DNA of 20,416 nucleotides from Sediminibacterium sp. (lineage in GTDB: Bacteria > Bacteroidota > Bacteroidia > Chitinophagales > Chitinophagaceae), in NCBI GenBank assembly GCA_023263235.1, contig JALQXE010000179.1, forward strand, positions 1-20,416, in the 5' to 3' direction. Numbering within the stretch: the stretch's first letter is position 1; every line of letters begins with the position of its first letter. This document shows positions 9,114 through 19,700 of this stretch, in pieces. The notes under the pieces are model-generated. The model ran no database searches, was not told where the DNA came from, and saw nothing but the letters and a program-made list of their open reading frames with translations. The position numbers and the translations under genes are program-made.

Positions 9114-9137
9114 ACTAAACTTAATAGACGCTCACAA

Positions 9138-9153
9138 TGAGACATATGCCTCA
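9138..9153 (-). promoter_or_regulatory. Dyad operator candidate, site 1
   Basis: The minus strand reads TGAGGCATATGTCTCA, arms TGAGGC and GTCTCA matching at 5 of 6 positions around ATAT. Adding two flanking bases each side gives the 20-base near-palindrome AATGAGACATATGCCTCATT (plus strand, 9136-9155, one mismatched pair). It lies 53 bases before the fibre start at 9084 and shares its first 8 bases and arm layout with site 2 at 12004-12019. The likely binder is the LuxR-type regulator encoded at 11264; this is inference. Confidence 0.6.
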
Positions 9154-9167
9154 TTTTTAAAAAATAT

Positions 9168-9184
9168 CATTTATCAGATAAATG
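9168..9184. promoter_or_regulatory. Perfect 17-base palindrome in the divergent intergenic region
   Basis: CATTTATC-A-GATAAATG is a perfect 8-base inverted repeat around one central base, 12 bases past the near-palindrome 9136-9155 and 122 bases before the sensor kinase start. With almost no loop it cannot be a terminator, so a protein-binding site is more likely. No second copy was seen elsewhere in the window. Confidence 0.45.
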
Positions 9185-9305
9185 TACAAGAATGAATACA
9201 GTAAAAGGTTTTGATGCTATTTAGCAATTTCCAATAAAAAGCTGCCTTTAGCATATAATCGTGTTTACGAGAAATTATAAATACATTGGGCACACTAATT
9301 AAAAA

Positions 9306-11264
9306 ATGAACCGAAAAGCAACGATCATATTATTACTTATTTTGTCTTTACTGGTCAATAACACAACATATGCTCTGAATCAGCATCAAGAAGGTTGGGT
9401 TCAATTAGAAAGAGCAAAAAGCATTGAATTGGTAAATTTATGGGATAGTGTAAATTACCATCCTGCTGCTTTTAAAGATCCATATAGTACTGAAAACTGG
9501 GAATTACTTTTATATGAAAGATATATTAAAGCAAACCAAGCCAATGATACAGCGTTAATATTTAAACTTAGTATCCCATTAAGCTTTACATATCATTCAA
9601 GTTCCAAATTTAAAAAAGGCATTCCAATACTAGAATATCTATTAAAACAAAAAGATAAGCTTACCGATAATCAATACAAGGAAGTTTTAATTAAACTAGA
9701 AGAGGAGTATAGAGCTTCAAATCTTATAGAACAAGCAATTTTGATTAGAAAAGAAAGAATAGACAGACATTTTATAAATAATTATTGGGAGATATATAGA
9801 GACTGTGGATTATATGATGCAGCTAAGAAGGATTTGTTACAGTTTGTTGAAGTACCCCCATTATATAGTACGAGACGTTTATTCTACTATTTTTTACTTG
9901 GTAGCTTGTATATGGACATGAATGCAGTAGATAGTGCAGAACAAGTATATAAGACCGCCTTAAAAGAAGCAGATGCCACTATTATTTTAAACAACAAAAC
10001 AAAACAGTACGAAAATCAAAAACTTGTTTATTGGAAAGCTTGTTTTATGGGGTTAATTGTTAAATGTAATATTGAAAAAGGTGATTATTCTAATGCAATT
10101 AGCACTTTAAAATATGATATTTCTCAAAGTTTTGAAAATTCTGATAACAAGGTAGATAAGATGAATACATTAGGCAAAGCCTATATTCATTTTAATCAAT
10201 TAATTGAAGCTAAAACATATTTAGACAGTGTTACAGTACTTCTGAGTGAAAAAACTGCAAAAAAATTACAATTAGAACACTTATTAACTTTTGCAGACTA
10301 TTACACCCGCTTAAATAAAAGTGACTCTGCTTTATATTATTATAAATTATACAATAGCTATAGGGAAGATCTATATCGTAATATTCAAAAAAACCAGTCG
10401 GTTTTGTTATTGGCACAAATGGAAATTTCAAATAGACGTACCGAATTGCTGGAAAGCAACCAATCATTATTAGAAAGTAATAAACAAAATAGCAAGCAAA
10501 AAACAGCATTGCTAGGTTTACTTTTTTGTTTGGTATTAGCTATTGTTGTAGCAACCATTATCTATGTAAATAGTTTGGCAAAATCTAGATCTAATGAAAA
10601 AATTGAAGCACAAAATAAACTTATCAATGACCATTCTGTAAAAATTGAGGCACAATTTAACCACAACGAAATATTATTAAAAGAATTACACCATAGAGTA
10701 AAAAATAATCTCCAGGTGATGTATAGCCTTTTGAATTTGCAGAAAAGACGAAATAAGGATCTTGATACAATAGAAACATTGTCTTCTATCCAAAACAGGA
10801 TTCAAACAATGGCGCTGGTACATCAAAATTTATATACCAGCGGTGACTTTGAAATGGTAGAAATTGCCTCTTATATTAAAACCTTGGCCAACCATCTAGA
10901 ATCTATTTATAAAGTAGATAAAAAGAAAATAGAAATGAATCTCGAAATAGACGAAGCCTTAAAATTACCTATTGAAACAGTGGTCGCTATCGGCCTCATT
11001 GTAAATGAAGCAGTTTCGAACTCATTTAAATATGCATTTAAACACAAACCAAATGGGAGTGTGAATATAATCATAGAAAATATTGCTAATGAAACTGTAA
11101 TTATGATTCAAGATAATGGGGATGGCATAGGACATACTCCCAAAAAAGAAAATAGCCTAGGAATGAAATTGATAAATTTAATGTGCCTGCAACTAAAAGC
11201 CACACATTCTCTTGAGCAAAATAATGGAGTTACCCACCAAATAAAATTTAACAATATTATATAA
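9306..11264 (+). CDS. Sensor histidine kinase with periplasmic TPR-like region (HisKA_2 type)
   Basis: A 652-residue membrane sensor kinase. Residues 1-23 are a signal peptide (ends TTYA). Residues ~50-370 are helical and TPR-like, for example YFLLGSLYMDMNAVDSAEQVYKTAL and TFADYYTRLNKSDSALYYYKLY. A coiled-coil-like stretch follows, then one membrane segment at ~401-423. The kinase core has the HisKA_2 box ELHHRVKNNLQ (460-470; phospho-acceptor in H462-H463), N-box NEAVSNSFKYAF (567 on), G1 box DNGDGIG (603-609) and a closing SLGMKLI motif. Known HisKA_2 kinases phosphorylate a separate regulator; here the next gene overlaps the stop by one base (TAATG), making it the partner. The TPR region would sense a signal or protein outside the inner membrane. 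Lying between two fibre operons, it probably regulates them. Confidence 0.92.
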   Translation: MNRKATIILLLILSLLVNNTTYALNQHQEGWVQLERAKSIELVNLWDSVNYHPAAFKDPYSTENWELLLYERYIKANQANDTALIFKLSIPLSFTYHSSSKFKKGIPILEYLLKQKDKLTDNQYKEVLIKLEEEYRASNLIEQAILIRKERIDRHFINNYWEIYRDCGLYDAAKKDLLQFVEVPPLYSTRRLFYYFLLGSLYMDMNAVDSAEQVYKTALKEADATIILNNKTKQYENQKLVYWKACFMGLIVKCNIEKGDYSNAISTLKYDISQSFENSDNKVDKMNTLGKAYIHFNQLIEAKTYLDSVTVLLSEKTAKKLQLEHLLTFADYYTRLNKSDSALYYYKLYNSYREDLYRNIQKNQSVLLLAQMEISNRRTELLESNQSLLESNKQNSKQKTALLGLLFCLVLAIVVATIIYVNSLAKSRSNEKIEAQNKLINDHSVKIEAQFNHNEILLKELHHRVKNNLQVMYSLLNLQKRRNKDLDTIETLSSIQNRIQTMALVHQNLYTSGDFEMVEIASYIKTLANHLESIYKVDKKKIEMNLEIDEALKLPIETVVAIGLIVNEAVSNSFKYAFKHKPNGSVNIIIENIANETVIMIQDNGDGIGHTPKKENSLGMKLINLMCLQLKATHSLEQNNGVTHQIKFNNII

Positions 11265-11857
11265 TGGAAAAAAGAATACTATTATTAGAGGATGAAATTA
11301 TTGTGGCACTTGACTTACAAGAAATATTAGATGCAGCAGCTTATCAAACAATGGTAACGCACAATCACCAAGACGCAATTGATGTAATTAAAAAATTTAA
11401 ACCCCATTTAGCTATTTGCGATATAAACTTGGGCAACGGTCCATCAGGCATAGACTTTGCTAAAGAAGCAAAAAACTTATTACCAAAATTAGAAATCATT
11501 TATGTAACCGCTTTTAGCGATCAAAAAATGGTAGACGCTGCTGAGCTAACCGATCCATTTAATTACATTGTAAAGCCATGGAATGAAGAACAAATTAAGG
11601 TTTCAGTAAATATGGCATTTAAATATCTAATTGAAAAAATGAAAAAGAATTCAATGATAGATTGTTTAAGCCTTTCTGAATATAAAATACTGGATCTCAT
11701 TGCCAAACAAAAAAAGAGCAAGGAAATTGCCGATATTCTTTTTATTGCAGAAAAAACAGTACGAAACCACCGCTATAATATCATCAAAAAGCTGAATCTT
11801 CCAAATGATAATAACAGCTTGTTAAAATGGGCTATTACACATTTTAATAAAACGTAA
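11264..11857 (+). CDS. Response regulator, REC plus LuxR-type HTH
   Basis: A 197-residue cytoplasmic DNA-binding response regulator. The receiver domain (1-120) has the acidic pair near E9-D10-E11, phospho-acceptor D53 in AICDINLG, T82 in YVTAF and K104 in YIVKPW. Residues ~135-190 form a LuxR/GerE helix-turn-helix (LSLSEYKILDLIAKQKKSKE, then EKTVRNHRYNIIKKLNL). All phosphorylation residues are intact. The start overlaps the kinase stop by one base, so the pair is a coupled operon. LuxR-type regulators usually bind short dyads as dimers, and the shared dyads at 9138 and 12004 fit in size and layout. The 232 bases after the gene (11858-12089) hold the second dyad and no further gene. Confidence 0.92.
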   Translation: MEKRILLLEDEIIVALDLQEILDAAAYQTMVTHNHQDAIDVIKKFKPHLAICDINLGNGPSGIDFAKEAKNLLPKLEIIYVTAFSDQKMVDAAELTDPFNYIVKPWNEEQIKVSVNMAFKYLIEKMKKNSMIDCLSLSEYKILDLIAKQKKSKEIADILFIAEKTVRNHRYNIIKKLNLPNDNNSLLKWAITHFNKT

Positions 11858-12003
11858 TATCAAATACAAGCTTGTTTTCCTGTTCTTTATTGAACATAAA
11901 AAATTTCCAATCCTAACATATTCTCCACAAATATTAGTTCAAATTTATATTTAGACTTAATTCTAGCAAATATTAAATAAATTGGCAATAAGTATTAATT
12001 ATT

Positions 12004-12019
12004 TGAGGCATCAGCCTTA
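12004..12019 (+). promoter_or_regulatory. Dyad operator candidate, site 2
   Basis: TGAGGCATCAGCCTTA has arms TGAGGC and GCCTTA matching at 5 of 6 positions around ATCA. It shares TGAGGCAT exactly with site 1 and together they give TGAGGCATNNGYCTYA. It stands 70 bases before the ATG at 12090, reads in the same direction relative to its gene as site 1, and is 23 bases ahead of a -7-like box. Confidence 0.6.
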
Positions 12020-12042
12020 CTAAATTACGCCCATATTCAGCG

Positions 12043-12049
12043 TATTTTG
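12043..12049 (+). promoter_or_regulatory. -7-like box for the four-gene fibre operon
   Basis: TATTTTG is one base shorter than the Bacteroidota TAnnTTTG element. It lies 40 bases before the ATG at 12090 and 23 bases after the dyad, nearly the same geometry as at 9107-9113. No clear -33 TTTG stands at the right distance, which would suit an activator-dependent promoter. Confidence 0.4.
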
Positions 12050-12089
12050 TACACTTCATAACTTCAAAATAATTAATCTATCCTACCCT

Positions 12090-12803
12090 ATGAAAACGTA
12101 TAAAATATCATATGTATTATTAATAATACTTAATACATTCATTTTTAGTGTTCAATTGAATGCTCAAGTAAAAGGCAGTCAAAAAAGTTTTGCCTTGTTT
12201 TTAGAAAATAGACTATCCATATTTGCTGGTATAAATATGTCTAAGCAAAACATAAATCCGGGTACTTATAATTCAAGATTTAATTATGATTTATCCAACT
12301 ATCAAAACAATATATTTAAATCGGGATATTTTTTTGGATTTAGAATAGATGATCTTAAACAATTAAATAATAAATACGACTTTTCAGTAAGCTTGAACAA
12401 AATAGTATCTGGTTCAAATTATAAAGTTGCCAATAATTTAGATCCTTTTTTGGGGTCATTTTCAAAATTTAAAGCAGATGACAACTTTTTTATAATGAAT
12501 ATAAATTCACATTATAAAAAACAAATATTTTCTGACAAGATTGAAAAAAGAAAGTTTTATCTAGTTGCAGGTCCAAGTATTGACATTCGACTTTCTAAAC
12601 AAAGTGAAGACAACCAGGTATATAATAACTATAGAAATATAGCTTTAAAAGCCGATTTGGGTATAGAATTTGACAATCAAACCTATTATACCCTTTTTAT
12701 TCATTATAAGCAAGCAATTACCTCCTTTACCAAGCAGCCTATTACAACCAATTTAAACAATTTTGAATTAGGCACTATTATTAAAGCAAGTGACATTTTT
12801 TAA
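12090..12803 (+). CDS. Outer-membrane beta-barrel-like protein, hypothetical
   Basis: A 237-residue exported protein I cannot assign to a named family. A signal peptide (MKTYKISYVLLIILNTFIFSVQLNAQ) is followed by alternating hydrophobic/polar stretches rich in Y, F and N, such as LSIFAGINMS, GYFFGFRIDD, YDFSVSLNKI, FFIMNINSHY, KFYLVAGPSIDIRLS, ALKADLGIEF, YYTLFIHYKQ and LNNFELGTII. This pattern fits an 8-strand outer-membrane barrel of the type found across Bacteroidota. It opens a four-gene run ending in the giant fibre; the next start is 10 bases after its stop. A barrel at the head of a fibre operon may anchor or help assemble the fibre, or may resemble the PorP/SprF partners of T9SS fibres; it is shorter than those, so this stays speculative. 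Confidence 0.65.
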   Translation: MKTYKISYVLLIILNTFIFSVQLNAQVKGSQKSFALFLENRLSIFAGINMSKQNINPGTYNSRFNYDLSNYQNNIFKSGYFFGFRIDDLKQLNNKYDFSVSLNKIVSGSNYKVANNLDPFLGSFSKFKADDNFFIMNINSHYKKQIFSDKIEKRKFYLVAGPSIDIRLSKQSEDNQVYNNYRNIALKADLGIEFDNQTYYTLFIHYKQAITSFTKQPITTNLNNFELGTIIKASDIF

Positions 12804-12813
12804 ACAAAATACT

Positions 12814-13245
12814 ATGAAAAATAAAAATATCACTTTCTTACTATCCTTAATCATTTTATTACTTTCTATCACTTCTTGTAATAAATCAGATTCTATAAAT
12901 GAAGCTCATCTAACGTATAAATTAATATCCGACAAAACTTGGTATTTGGAATATGCACAAACAACAAATGCATCAGGTACCTCAATAAAGTCATATGTTG
13001 GACAATCAACTTATTTTATTAACTATCTTAAAAATTATACTACCAAAGATTCAGATGGCATAGTGGGTAATTATGCATTACAAAATGTAGATAACAAACT
13101 ACTTATAAAAGTAGATGCGAAAACGCAAAATGGAAATGTGAGTAGCTATCAATACGAATTATTAAGTATTGGCGCAAAAAATATGATTTTAAGTAATAGC
13201 ATAGGCACAACTAAAACCATATATTATTTTAATACTCAACGATAA
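12814..13245 (+). CDS. Small outer-membrane lipoprotein, lipocalin-like
   Basis: A 143-residue lipoprotein. Starting at ATG 12814 gives a short charged N-terminus, a hydrophobic core and the lipobox ITSC with the lipidated cysteine at residue 22; N at +2 is not an inner-membrane retention signal. An in-frame ATG at 12790 overlaps the upstream gene and is less likely. The mature part (LISDKTWYLEYAQTT, STYFINYLKNYTTKDSDG, NKLLIKVDAKTQ, YELLSIGAKNMILSN, TIYYFNTQR) has the W-Y start and short-strand layout of Bacteroidota lipocalin-like domains, a fold-level guess only. It lies 10 bases after the barrel gene and 12 before the T9SS gene, so it is probably a membrane-anchored accessory of the same surface system. 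Confidence 0.72.
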   Translation: MKNKNITFLLSLIILLLSITSCNKSDSINEAHLTYKLISDKTWYLEYAQTTNASGTSIKSYVGQSTYFINYLKNYTTKDSDGIVGNYALQNVDNKLLIKVDAKTQNGNVSSYQYELLSIGAKNMILSNSIGTTKTIYYFNTQR

Positions 13246-13257
13246 TGCAAAATTAAA

Positions 13258-13770
13258 ATGAAGCATTTATTTAATTATAAAATATGGGTAATACTATTTA
13301 TAGGCTTAATGGCTAGCCCAAATAATTATGGACAGCATCAAATAATAAGTAGTGCTGGAAACTTGCAAAATAATGCAAGTCTTTCTAGCGCCATTGTGTT
13401 CAAAAGTAATGCTGCCTGTATTGATGTTCAATCAGGAATAGCTGTATTTAATAGTTTTAAAGGCTTCGGAGAATTTGTAGTGAATTGTGAAGTGAAAGTA
13501 CATTTTAATACCCTTGGTATTAAAATGTACCCAAACCCAGTTAAAACTATTAGTAAAGTAAAATTCATAAAAACACCACCTCTTAAAGACTTCTTTAATA
13601 TTACAATTTGTAATACGGATGGAACATTTATAAAAAGCATAAAAGAAACGGGTTACAATATCTTTCAAGGCATTGATTTTGACTTAGCCAATTTAACACC
13701 CGGTGGATATATACTAAAAATTGAATCCTCAAAATATTTAGAAGCTATAAAATTTATAAAGGCAAACTAG
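13258..13770 (+). CDS. Small secreted protein with T9SS type A sorting domain
   Basis: A 170-residue protein that is largely a type IX secretion sorting domain. Residues 1-26 are a signal peptide (ends NNYGQ). Residues ~28-80 are a short cargo with two cysteines (C54, C77). Residues ~88-170 have the type A C-terminal signal layout: MYPNPV at 90-95, FNITICNTDGTFIKS, FDLANLTPGGYILKI and terminal EAIKFIKAN. In known T9SS systems this domain directs crossing of the outer membrane and is removed or attached to a surface anchor. No enzyme motif is visible. It sits 12 bases after the lipoprotein gene and 29 before the giant fibre, so a fibre cap, plug or adaptor role is possible but unproven. Confidence 0.8.
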   Translation: MKHLFNYKIWVILFIGLMASPNNYGQHQIISSAGNLQNNASLSSAIVFKSNAACIDVQSGIAVFNSFKGFGEFVVNCEVKVHFNTLGIKMYPNPVKTISKVKFIKTPPLKDFFNITICNTDGTFIKSIKETGYNIFQGIDFDLANLTPGGYILKIESSKYLEAIKFIKAN

Positions 13771-13799
13771 TAAAAATCATTAAGAAACGCATACAGGAT

Positions 13800-16700
13800 A
13801 TGAAAACTTTAATTTCAAAAACACCACTTACATTATTAGTGGCATTTTTATTTTTAAGCCCTATTGCATCAATGGCGCAACAAGCCAATGATGGCATCTT
13901 TTTTCAGGCAGTAGCCCGAGATAATATGTCTAATCCAGCAAAGGACAGAAAGATATTTGTTCAAACCAATATCATACAAACATCAACCAATGGTCTTGTT
14001 GTATTATCTGAATTACACGAAACAACAACCGATGCAAGTGGTGTATTTAGTATTAGTATAGGGCAAGGACAAAGAACGTCTGGAACAGTAAGTAATTTAT
14101 CGGGTATTAGTTGGGGAAATGGCCCTTACTTTCTTAATCTTAAAATTGCTATATCTCCAACGGCACCCATACCCAATTGGGATTATACAAAAGAATGGAT
14201 TGACCTAGGAACAACCCCTTTTGGAACGGTACCCTATTCCTTATATGCTGCAAATGTTGCTGGCTTCGATAAAAAATTAAATATAAGTGACACTTCGGCA
14301 ATGCTTTCAAATTATACTAAATCAGTTATCTCCTTAATTAAATCTAATTCCATTTCAAGCTTCAACGCAGACTCTGTAAACTTCTTACTAAAAAATAAAT
14401 TAAATATTGCCGATAGTACGATTAGTTATGTAACCCCTAGTCAATTAAAATCAAAAACTTTTGATACCTCAAGTTTATCAAATAGAATTAATACAAAATT
14501 AAATTTTTCAGATACCGCTAATTTGTTAAGTACCTATGTTAAACAACAACAATTAAATAATTTATTAGACGCAAAATTAAATAAGAGCGACACAAGCTTT
14601 ATGCTAAATAATAGGTTCGCAAGAGATACCGCTTCTTTAAGCAATCGAATAAATTTAAAAGAGAATACAATAAATAAAACTTTAGATTTAAATGCTGATG
14701 GCAATTTAGACACCAAATATCCGAGTTCAAAAGCAGTAAAAACATATGTAGATGCCTCCATTGCTAATTTAGGAGTTTTAAATGTTAGTAATGCGTCAAT
14801 TGTAGATGCCGACGCAAATACTAAAGGAAAAATTAAGCTTGCTGGAGATTTAACAGGCACAGCAGATTTACCCATTATCAACAATAACACTATCTCCACA
14901 ACAAAGTTAATTGATGGCGCAGTGACCAATTCAAAAATTGCCAATGGAATAAGTCCAAGTAAGGTTGGTCTAGGAAATGTAGATAACACTGCTGACATAA
15001 ATAAACCATTAAGCACAGCAAGTCAAAATGCGTTATCACTAAAATTAAACAATAGTGATACCAGCTTAATGCTTGCCAGTTATTTAAGTAGTATACAAGG
15101 ACTTCAAACAAGTAAACTAAATATTAGTGATACAAGTACAATGTTGTCGAGCTATTTGAATAAAATACAAAATTTACAAAATAATAAATTAAATAGAGTC
15201 GACACAAGTTTCTTATTACAAAAAAATGATACACTTTACTTATCAAATCGAATTGACGAAAAAGAAAGCGCGACAAATAAATCTTTAGACATTAATGCTG
15301 ACGGAAATTCAAATATAAAATTTCCGTCAGCGTATGCGGTGAAACGATACGTTGATAGCGTCGGGGCTGTTGTTAGCTCAGGAGGAGGCGGCGGTGGATC
15401 TGCAACTGTGGTTGATGCAGATGGTTCAACAAAAGGTATCATTCAATTGGCAGGCGACTTGTCTGGTATTGCATCAGCACCTATTATAGCAAATAATGCC
15501 ATTACCAATACAAAAATTGCCAATGGAGCCATTACAGATGCTAAAATTTCATCAGGCATAAGTGCAAGTAAAGTGGGATTAGGTAGCGTTGATAATACCA
15601 GCGATGCAGACAAGCCAATTAGCACAGCTACACAAGCAGCTTTAGATTTAAAATACAATGCAAGTAGTGCATCAATTTTATCGAACACAATTAATTCAAA
15701 ATTAAGTATCGCGGATACTGCTGCTATGTTAAGTGCCAGGATGAATAGAGATACAACTTGGCTATCCAATAGAATCAACTTAAAAGTGAATTTAAATGAT
15801 AGTAATTCAATTTATACTACACCAAGTTTTTTGAACTCGAAGTTAATTGACACTTCAAATTTAAGCAACAGAATTGATCTTAAATACAATGCAATTGATG
15901 GAATTGCAAATGCTAATTTGATTAACAATAAATTAAATAAATCAGATACAATCTATTTAGACAATAGGATTAATTCAAAAATAAATATTGCTGATAGCAT
16001 ATTTAGTTATGTTACTCCAACTAAATTAAACTCAATAATAACAGACACCACTAACCTATCTGCAAGAATTAATACAAAGTTGAATTTCACAGATACTGCG
16101 TATATGTTAAGAAACTATGCCATTAGCGCTAATTTAAGCCCCATTGCTAGTACTGGCAATTATAATGATTTAATTAACAAACCCGTTCTTTTAACAAGCC
16201 CTGTTAATTCTGTCAATGGACTAACCGGTTCGGTTGTCATTGACAAATCATCATTAAACCTAGCCAATGTTGATAATACTTCTGATATCAATAAACCTAT
16301 CTCATTTTTAACGGCAACATCTCTAAATAATAAAGTTGACAAAAGTTCTATCAATGTTCCAAATGGAATTCCAGGATTAGATGGAAATTCAAAAATTCCT
16401 AGTTTCTTACTCCCTGCATTTTCGTTCACCTCTGTATCTATTGCAAATAATGCAACTGAAATGTTAAATATAGGCGCAACCTCTTTAAAAGGAACTGTTG
16501 CTGTGAGAACTGATTTAAGTAAAACATATATTCTAGGAACCGACTATTCAAGCTCTATTTCAGATTGGGTAGAGATGTTAACACCAGGATCCCCTGTGCA
16601 AAGTGTAAATAGCAAGTTAGGTGTTGTAAATTTAACAACCAGCGATATATCGGAAGGAACCAATCAATACTTTACCAATGCAAGAGCAAAATCCATATTT

Positions 16701-19700
16701 AGTGGAAATGCACCAATTAATTATAGTGCTAGTACTGGTGTAATTAGCGCAGATACAAGTACAAGTAGTTACAGTCTGGTAACCAGATACGCCTTTCAAC
16801 AGCAAAACAATAATAATACTTCCTCATTCAACGCCAAAGTAAACATTAGTGATACATCAAACATGTTGTATCCTTATGCGAAAACTATAAGCCTTACAAA
16901 TTCTTTATTGAACAAATTAAATGTTATAGACACGGCTTCTATGTTAAATAACCGTTTGGGAAGAGATACTATATCATTATCAAATAGAATAAATCAAAAG
17001 ATAAATATTTCAGATACCTCATTCATGCTGAACACAAGATTTGCACGAGATACAGTATTACTTTCCAATAGAATTAGCACAAAATTGAATTTTGCAGATA
17101 CCAGTTCAATGCTAAGCAATCGTTTTGCTAGAGACACATTTGCATTATCAAATAGAATTAATACAAAATTAAATATTGCGGATACATCTACTATGATGAG
17201 TAGAAGAATTGGGAAAGACACCCTAGCTTTATCTTCAAGAATTAATCTGAAATTAAATAGCTCCGATACAAGTGCAATGTTATCTAACTATTTGAATGCA
17301 ATCAATTTAAGGGAATTATTGTCCAACAAATCAAACGATACAACCTTAGGTGGTGGTAGCCCTAGTAGCAATTTATTCCCCACTCAGTTTGCAGTCCAAA
17401 AATATGTATACAATAATGCAGGATCGGGGGTGGGATCAGGCACATTGTCTGGTACAATTGTGGATGCTACAACTAGCGTTAAAGGTAAAATTCAATTAGC
17501 TGGAGACCTTGGAGGTACCGCAGGCTATCCTTTAGTCATGTCTATAGGAGGTGTTACCAAAGACTCCCTCGCTGTTGCACTCACAAGTATAAATGCTGCT
17601 ACTCCTAATAATATTGTTAACTACTTAGTTAGGAGAAGTGCAATTGGAGATTTTTCAGGAAGTACCATTACAGCTACAACAAAATTCATGGGCAATCTTA
17701 CTGGCAACGTAACAGGCAATTTAACTGGTGTAGTCACAGGAAGTTTAATTGGTAATGTTACTGGAAATGCAACCAATGTTTCGGGTGTCGTGGCCATTGC
17801 AAATGGAGGAACGGGTGCAAACACTGCAACGTCTGCAGTATCAAATTTAGGTTTAGGGAATGTAAATAATACTTCTGATTTAAATAAACCAGTTAGTACT
17901 TTACAACAAGCGGCATTAGATTTAAAAGCAAATTTAAATTCGCCAACATTTACAGGAATTCCTGTATTGCCTACTGGAACAACTGGGGTTACTCAGGCAT
18001 TAAATGACAACTCTGTGAAAATTGCAACAACAGCATATGTTGCAAATGCCTTAGCTGATGCTTCAGGTAGTATAACCAATTCTGTACAAGATGCAACTAC
18101 AACATCAAAAGGAAAAATATTGTTATCTGGAGATTTAGGTGGCTCTGCAACAACCCCTCTTGTATTAATGGTAGGAGGAAAAACAAAAGACAGTGTTGCA
18201 TTTGCAGTTAACGCATTTGGAACTTCCACTAATTCAAACTTAGCAAGTACAATTGTGAAACGTGATGCTAGTGGTAATTTCTCTGCAGGAAATATTAATG
18301 CTAATACAATAGGAACACATACTGGAGATGTAATCGGAAATGTAACGGGTAATTTAACGGGCACTGTTACGGGTAATGCAACAAATGTTTCTGGTATTGT
18401 TGCTGTTGTTAATGGTGGAACGGGTGCTTCAAACAATACAAATGCAAGAACTAATTTAGGATTAGGAAATATTGATAATACAAGCGATGCAAATAAACCA
18501 GTAAGTAGTCCTCAACAAGCTGCTTTAGATTTAAAAGCTAACCTTGCCTCTCCTACTTTCACAGGGCTTCCTGTATTGCCAACTGGAACGACAGGTGTTA
18601 CACAATCATTAAATGACAATAGTACAAAATTAGCTACTACAGCCTATGTTGCCAATGCACTAGCTGATGCTTCAGGTTCAATTACAAATTCAGTTGCTGA
18701 TGCTACTACTACCTCAAAAGGAAAAATATTATTAGCCGGGGACTTGGGCGGCACAGCCACTGCACCTTTAGTTATGCTTGTTGGAGGGAAAACTAAAGAT
18801 AGTATTGCAGCAACGGTTAATGCTTTTGGTACTGCAACCAATGTAAACATGGCAAATACTGTTGTGAAAAGAGATGGAAGTGGAAATTTTTCTGCAACAA
18901 CCATTAGTGCAAATACAGTTGGTACGCATACAGGAAATGTAGTGGGAAATATTACAGGAAATTTAACTGGTACGGTTATAGGCAATGCAACAAATGTAAC
19001 TGGCGTAGTTGCAGTTGCGAATGGAGGTACCGGAGGAACCACCTCTATTGATGCAAGAATGAATTTAGGCATTGGCAATATTGATAATACCAGTGATGCG
19101 AATAAACCAGTAAGCACTGCTCAACAAACAGCACTTGATTTAAAAGCCAATTTAGCTTCGCCTACATTTACTGGATTACCAGTTTTACCAACAGGAACAA
19201 CTGGTGTAACGCAGTCATTAAATGACAATAGCACAAAATTAGCAACAACTGCTTATGTTGCAAATGCATTAGCCGATGCATCTGGCTCTATTACAAATTC
19301 AGTTGCAGATGCCACAACCACATCCAAAGGAAAGATTTTATTAGCTGGAGATTTAGGCGGTAATGCATCTTCCCCAATCGTATTAAGCATTGGTGGTAAA
19401 ACAAAAGATAGTGTTGCTGCTGCAGTAAATGCTTTTGCTACTGCAACCAATTCAAACCTAGCAAATACAGTTGTGAAAAGAGATGCAAATGGTGTATTTG
19501 CTGGAACATTAACAGGCAATGCAACAAATGTTACAGGGATTATTGCAATTGCTAATGGAGGCACAGGCAGTTCCACAGTTGCAGGCTTTAAAACCAATTT
19601 TGGATTAGACAATGTTGATAATACTTCCGATATAAATAAGCCCATAAGTACACTGACACAAAATGCATTAAATGCAAAAGTAAATAACAGCGCAATTGCT

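Noticed and set aside
11864..11880. ACAAGCTTGT followed by TTTT after the response regulator as a terminator.
   Set aside because: It is a loopless 10-base palindrome and the T run is short, so a stable hairpin terminator is not supported.
13428..13668. Small minus-strand frames opposite the T9SS-signal gene.
   Set aside because: They are short, lack motifs, and lie opposite a gene with a signal peptide and sorting domain.
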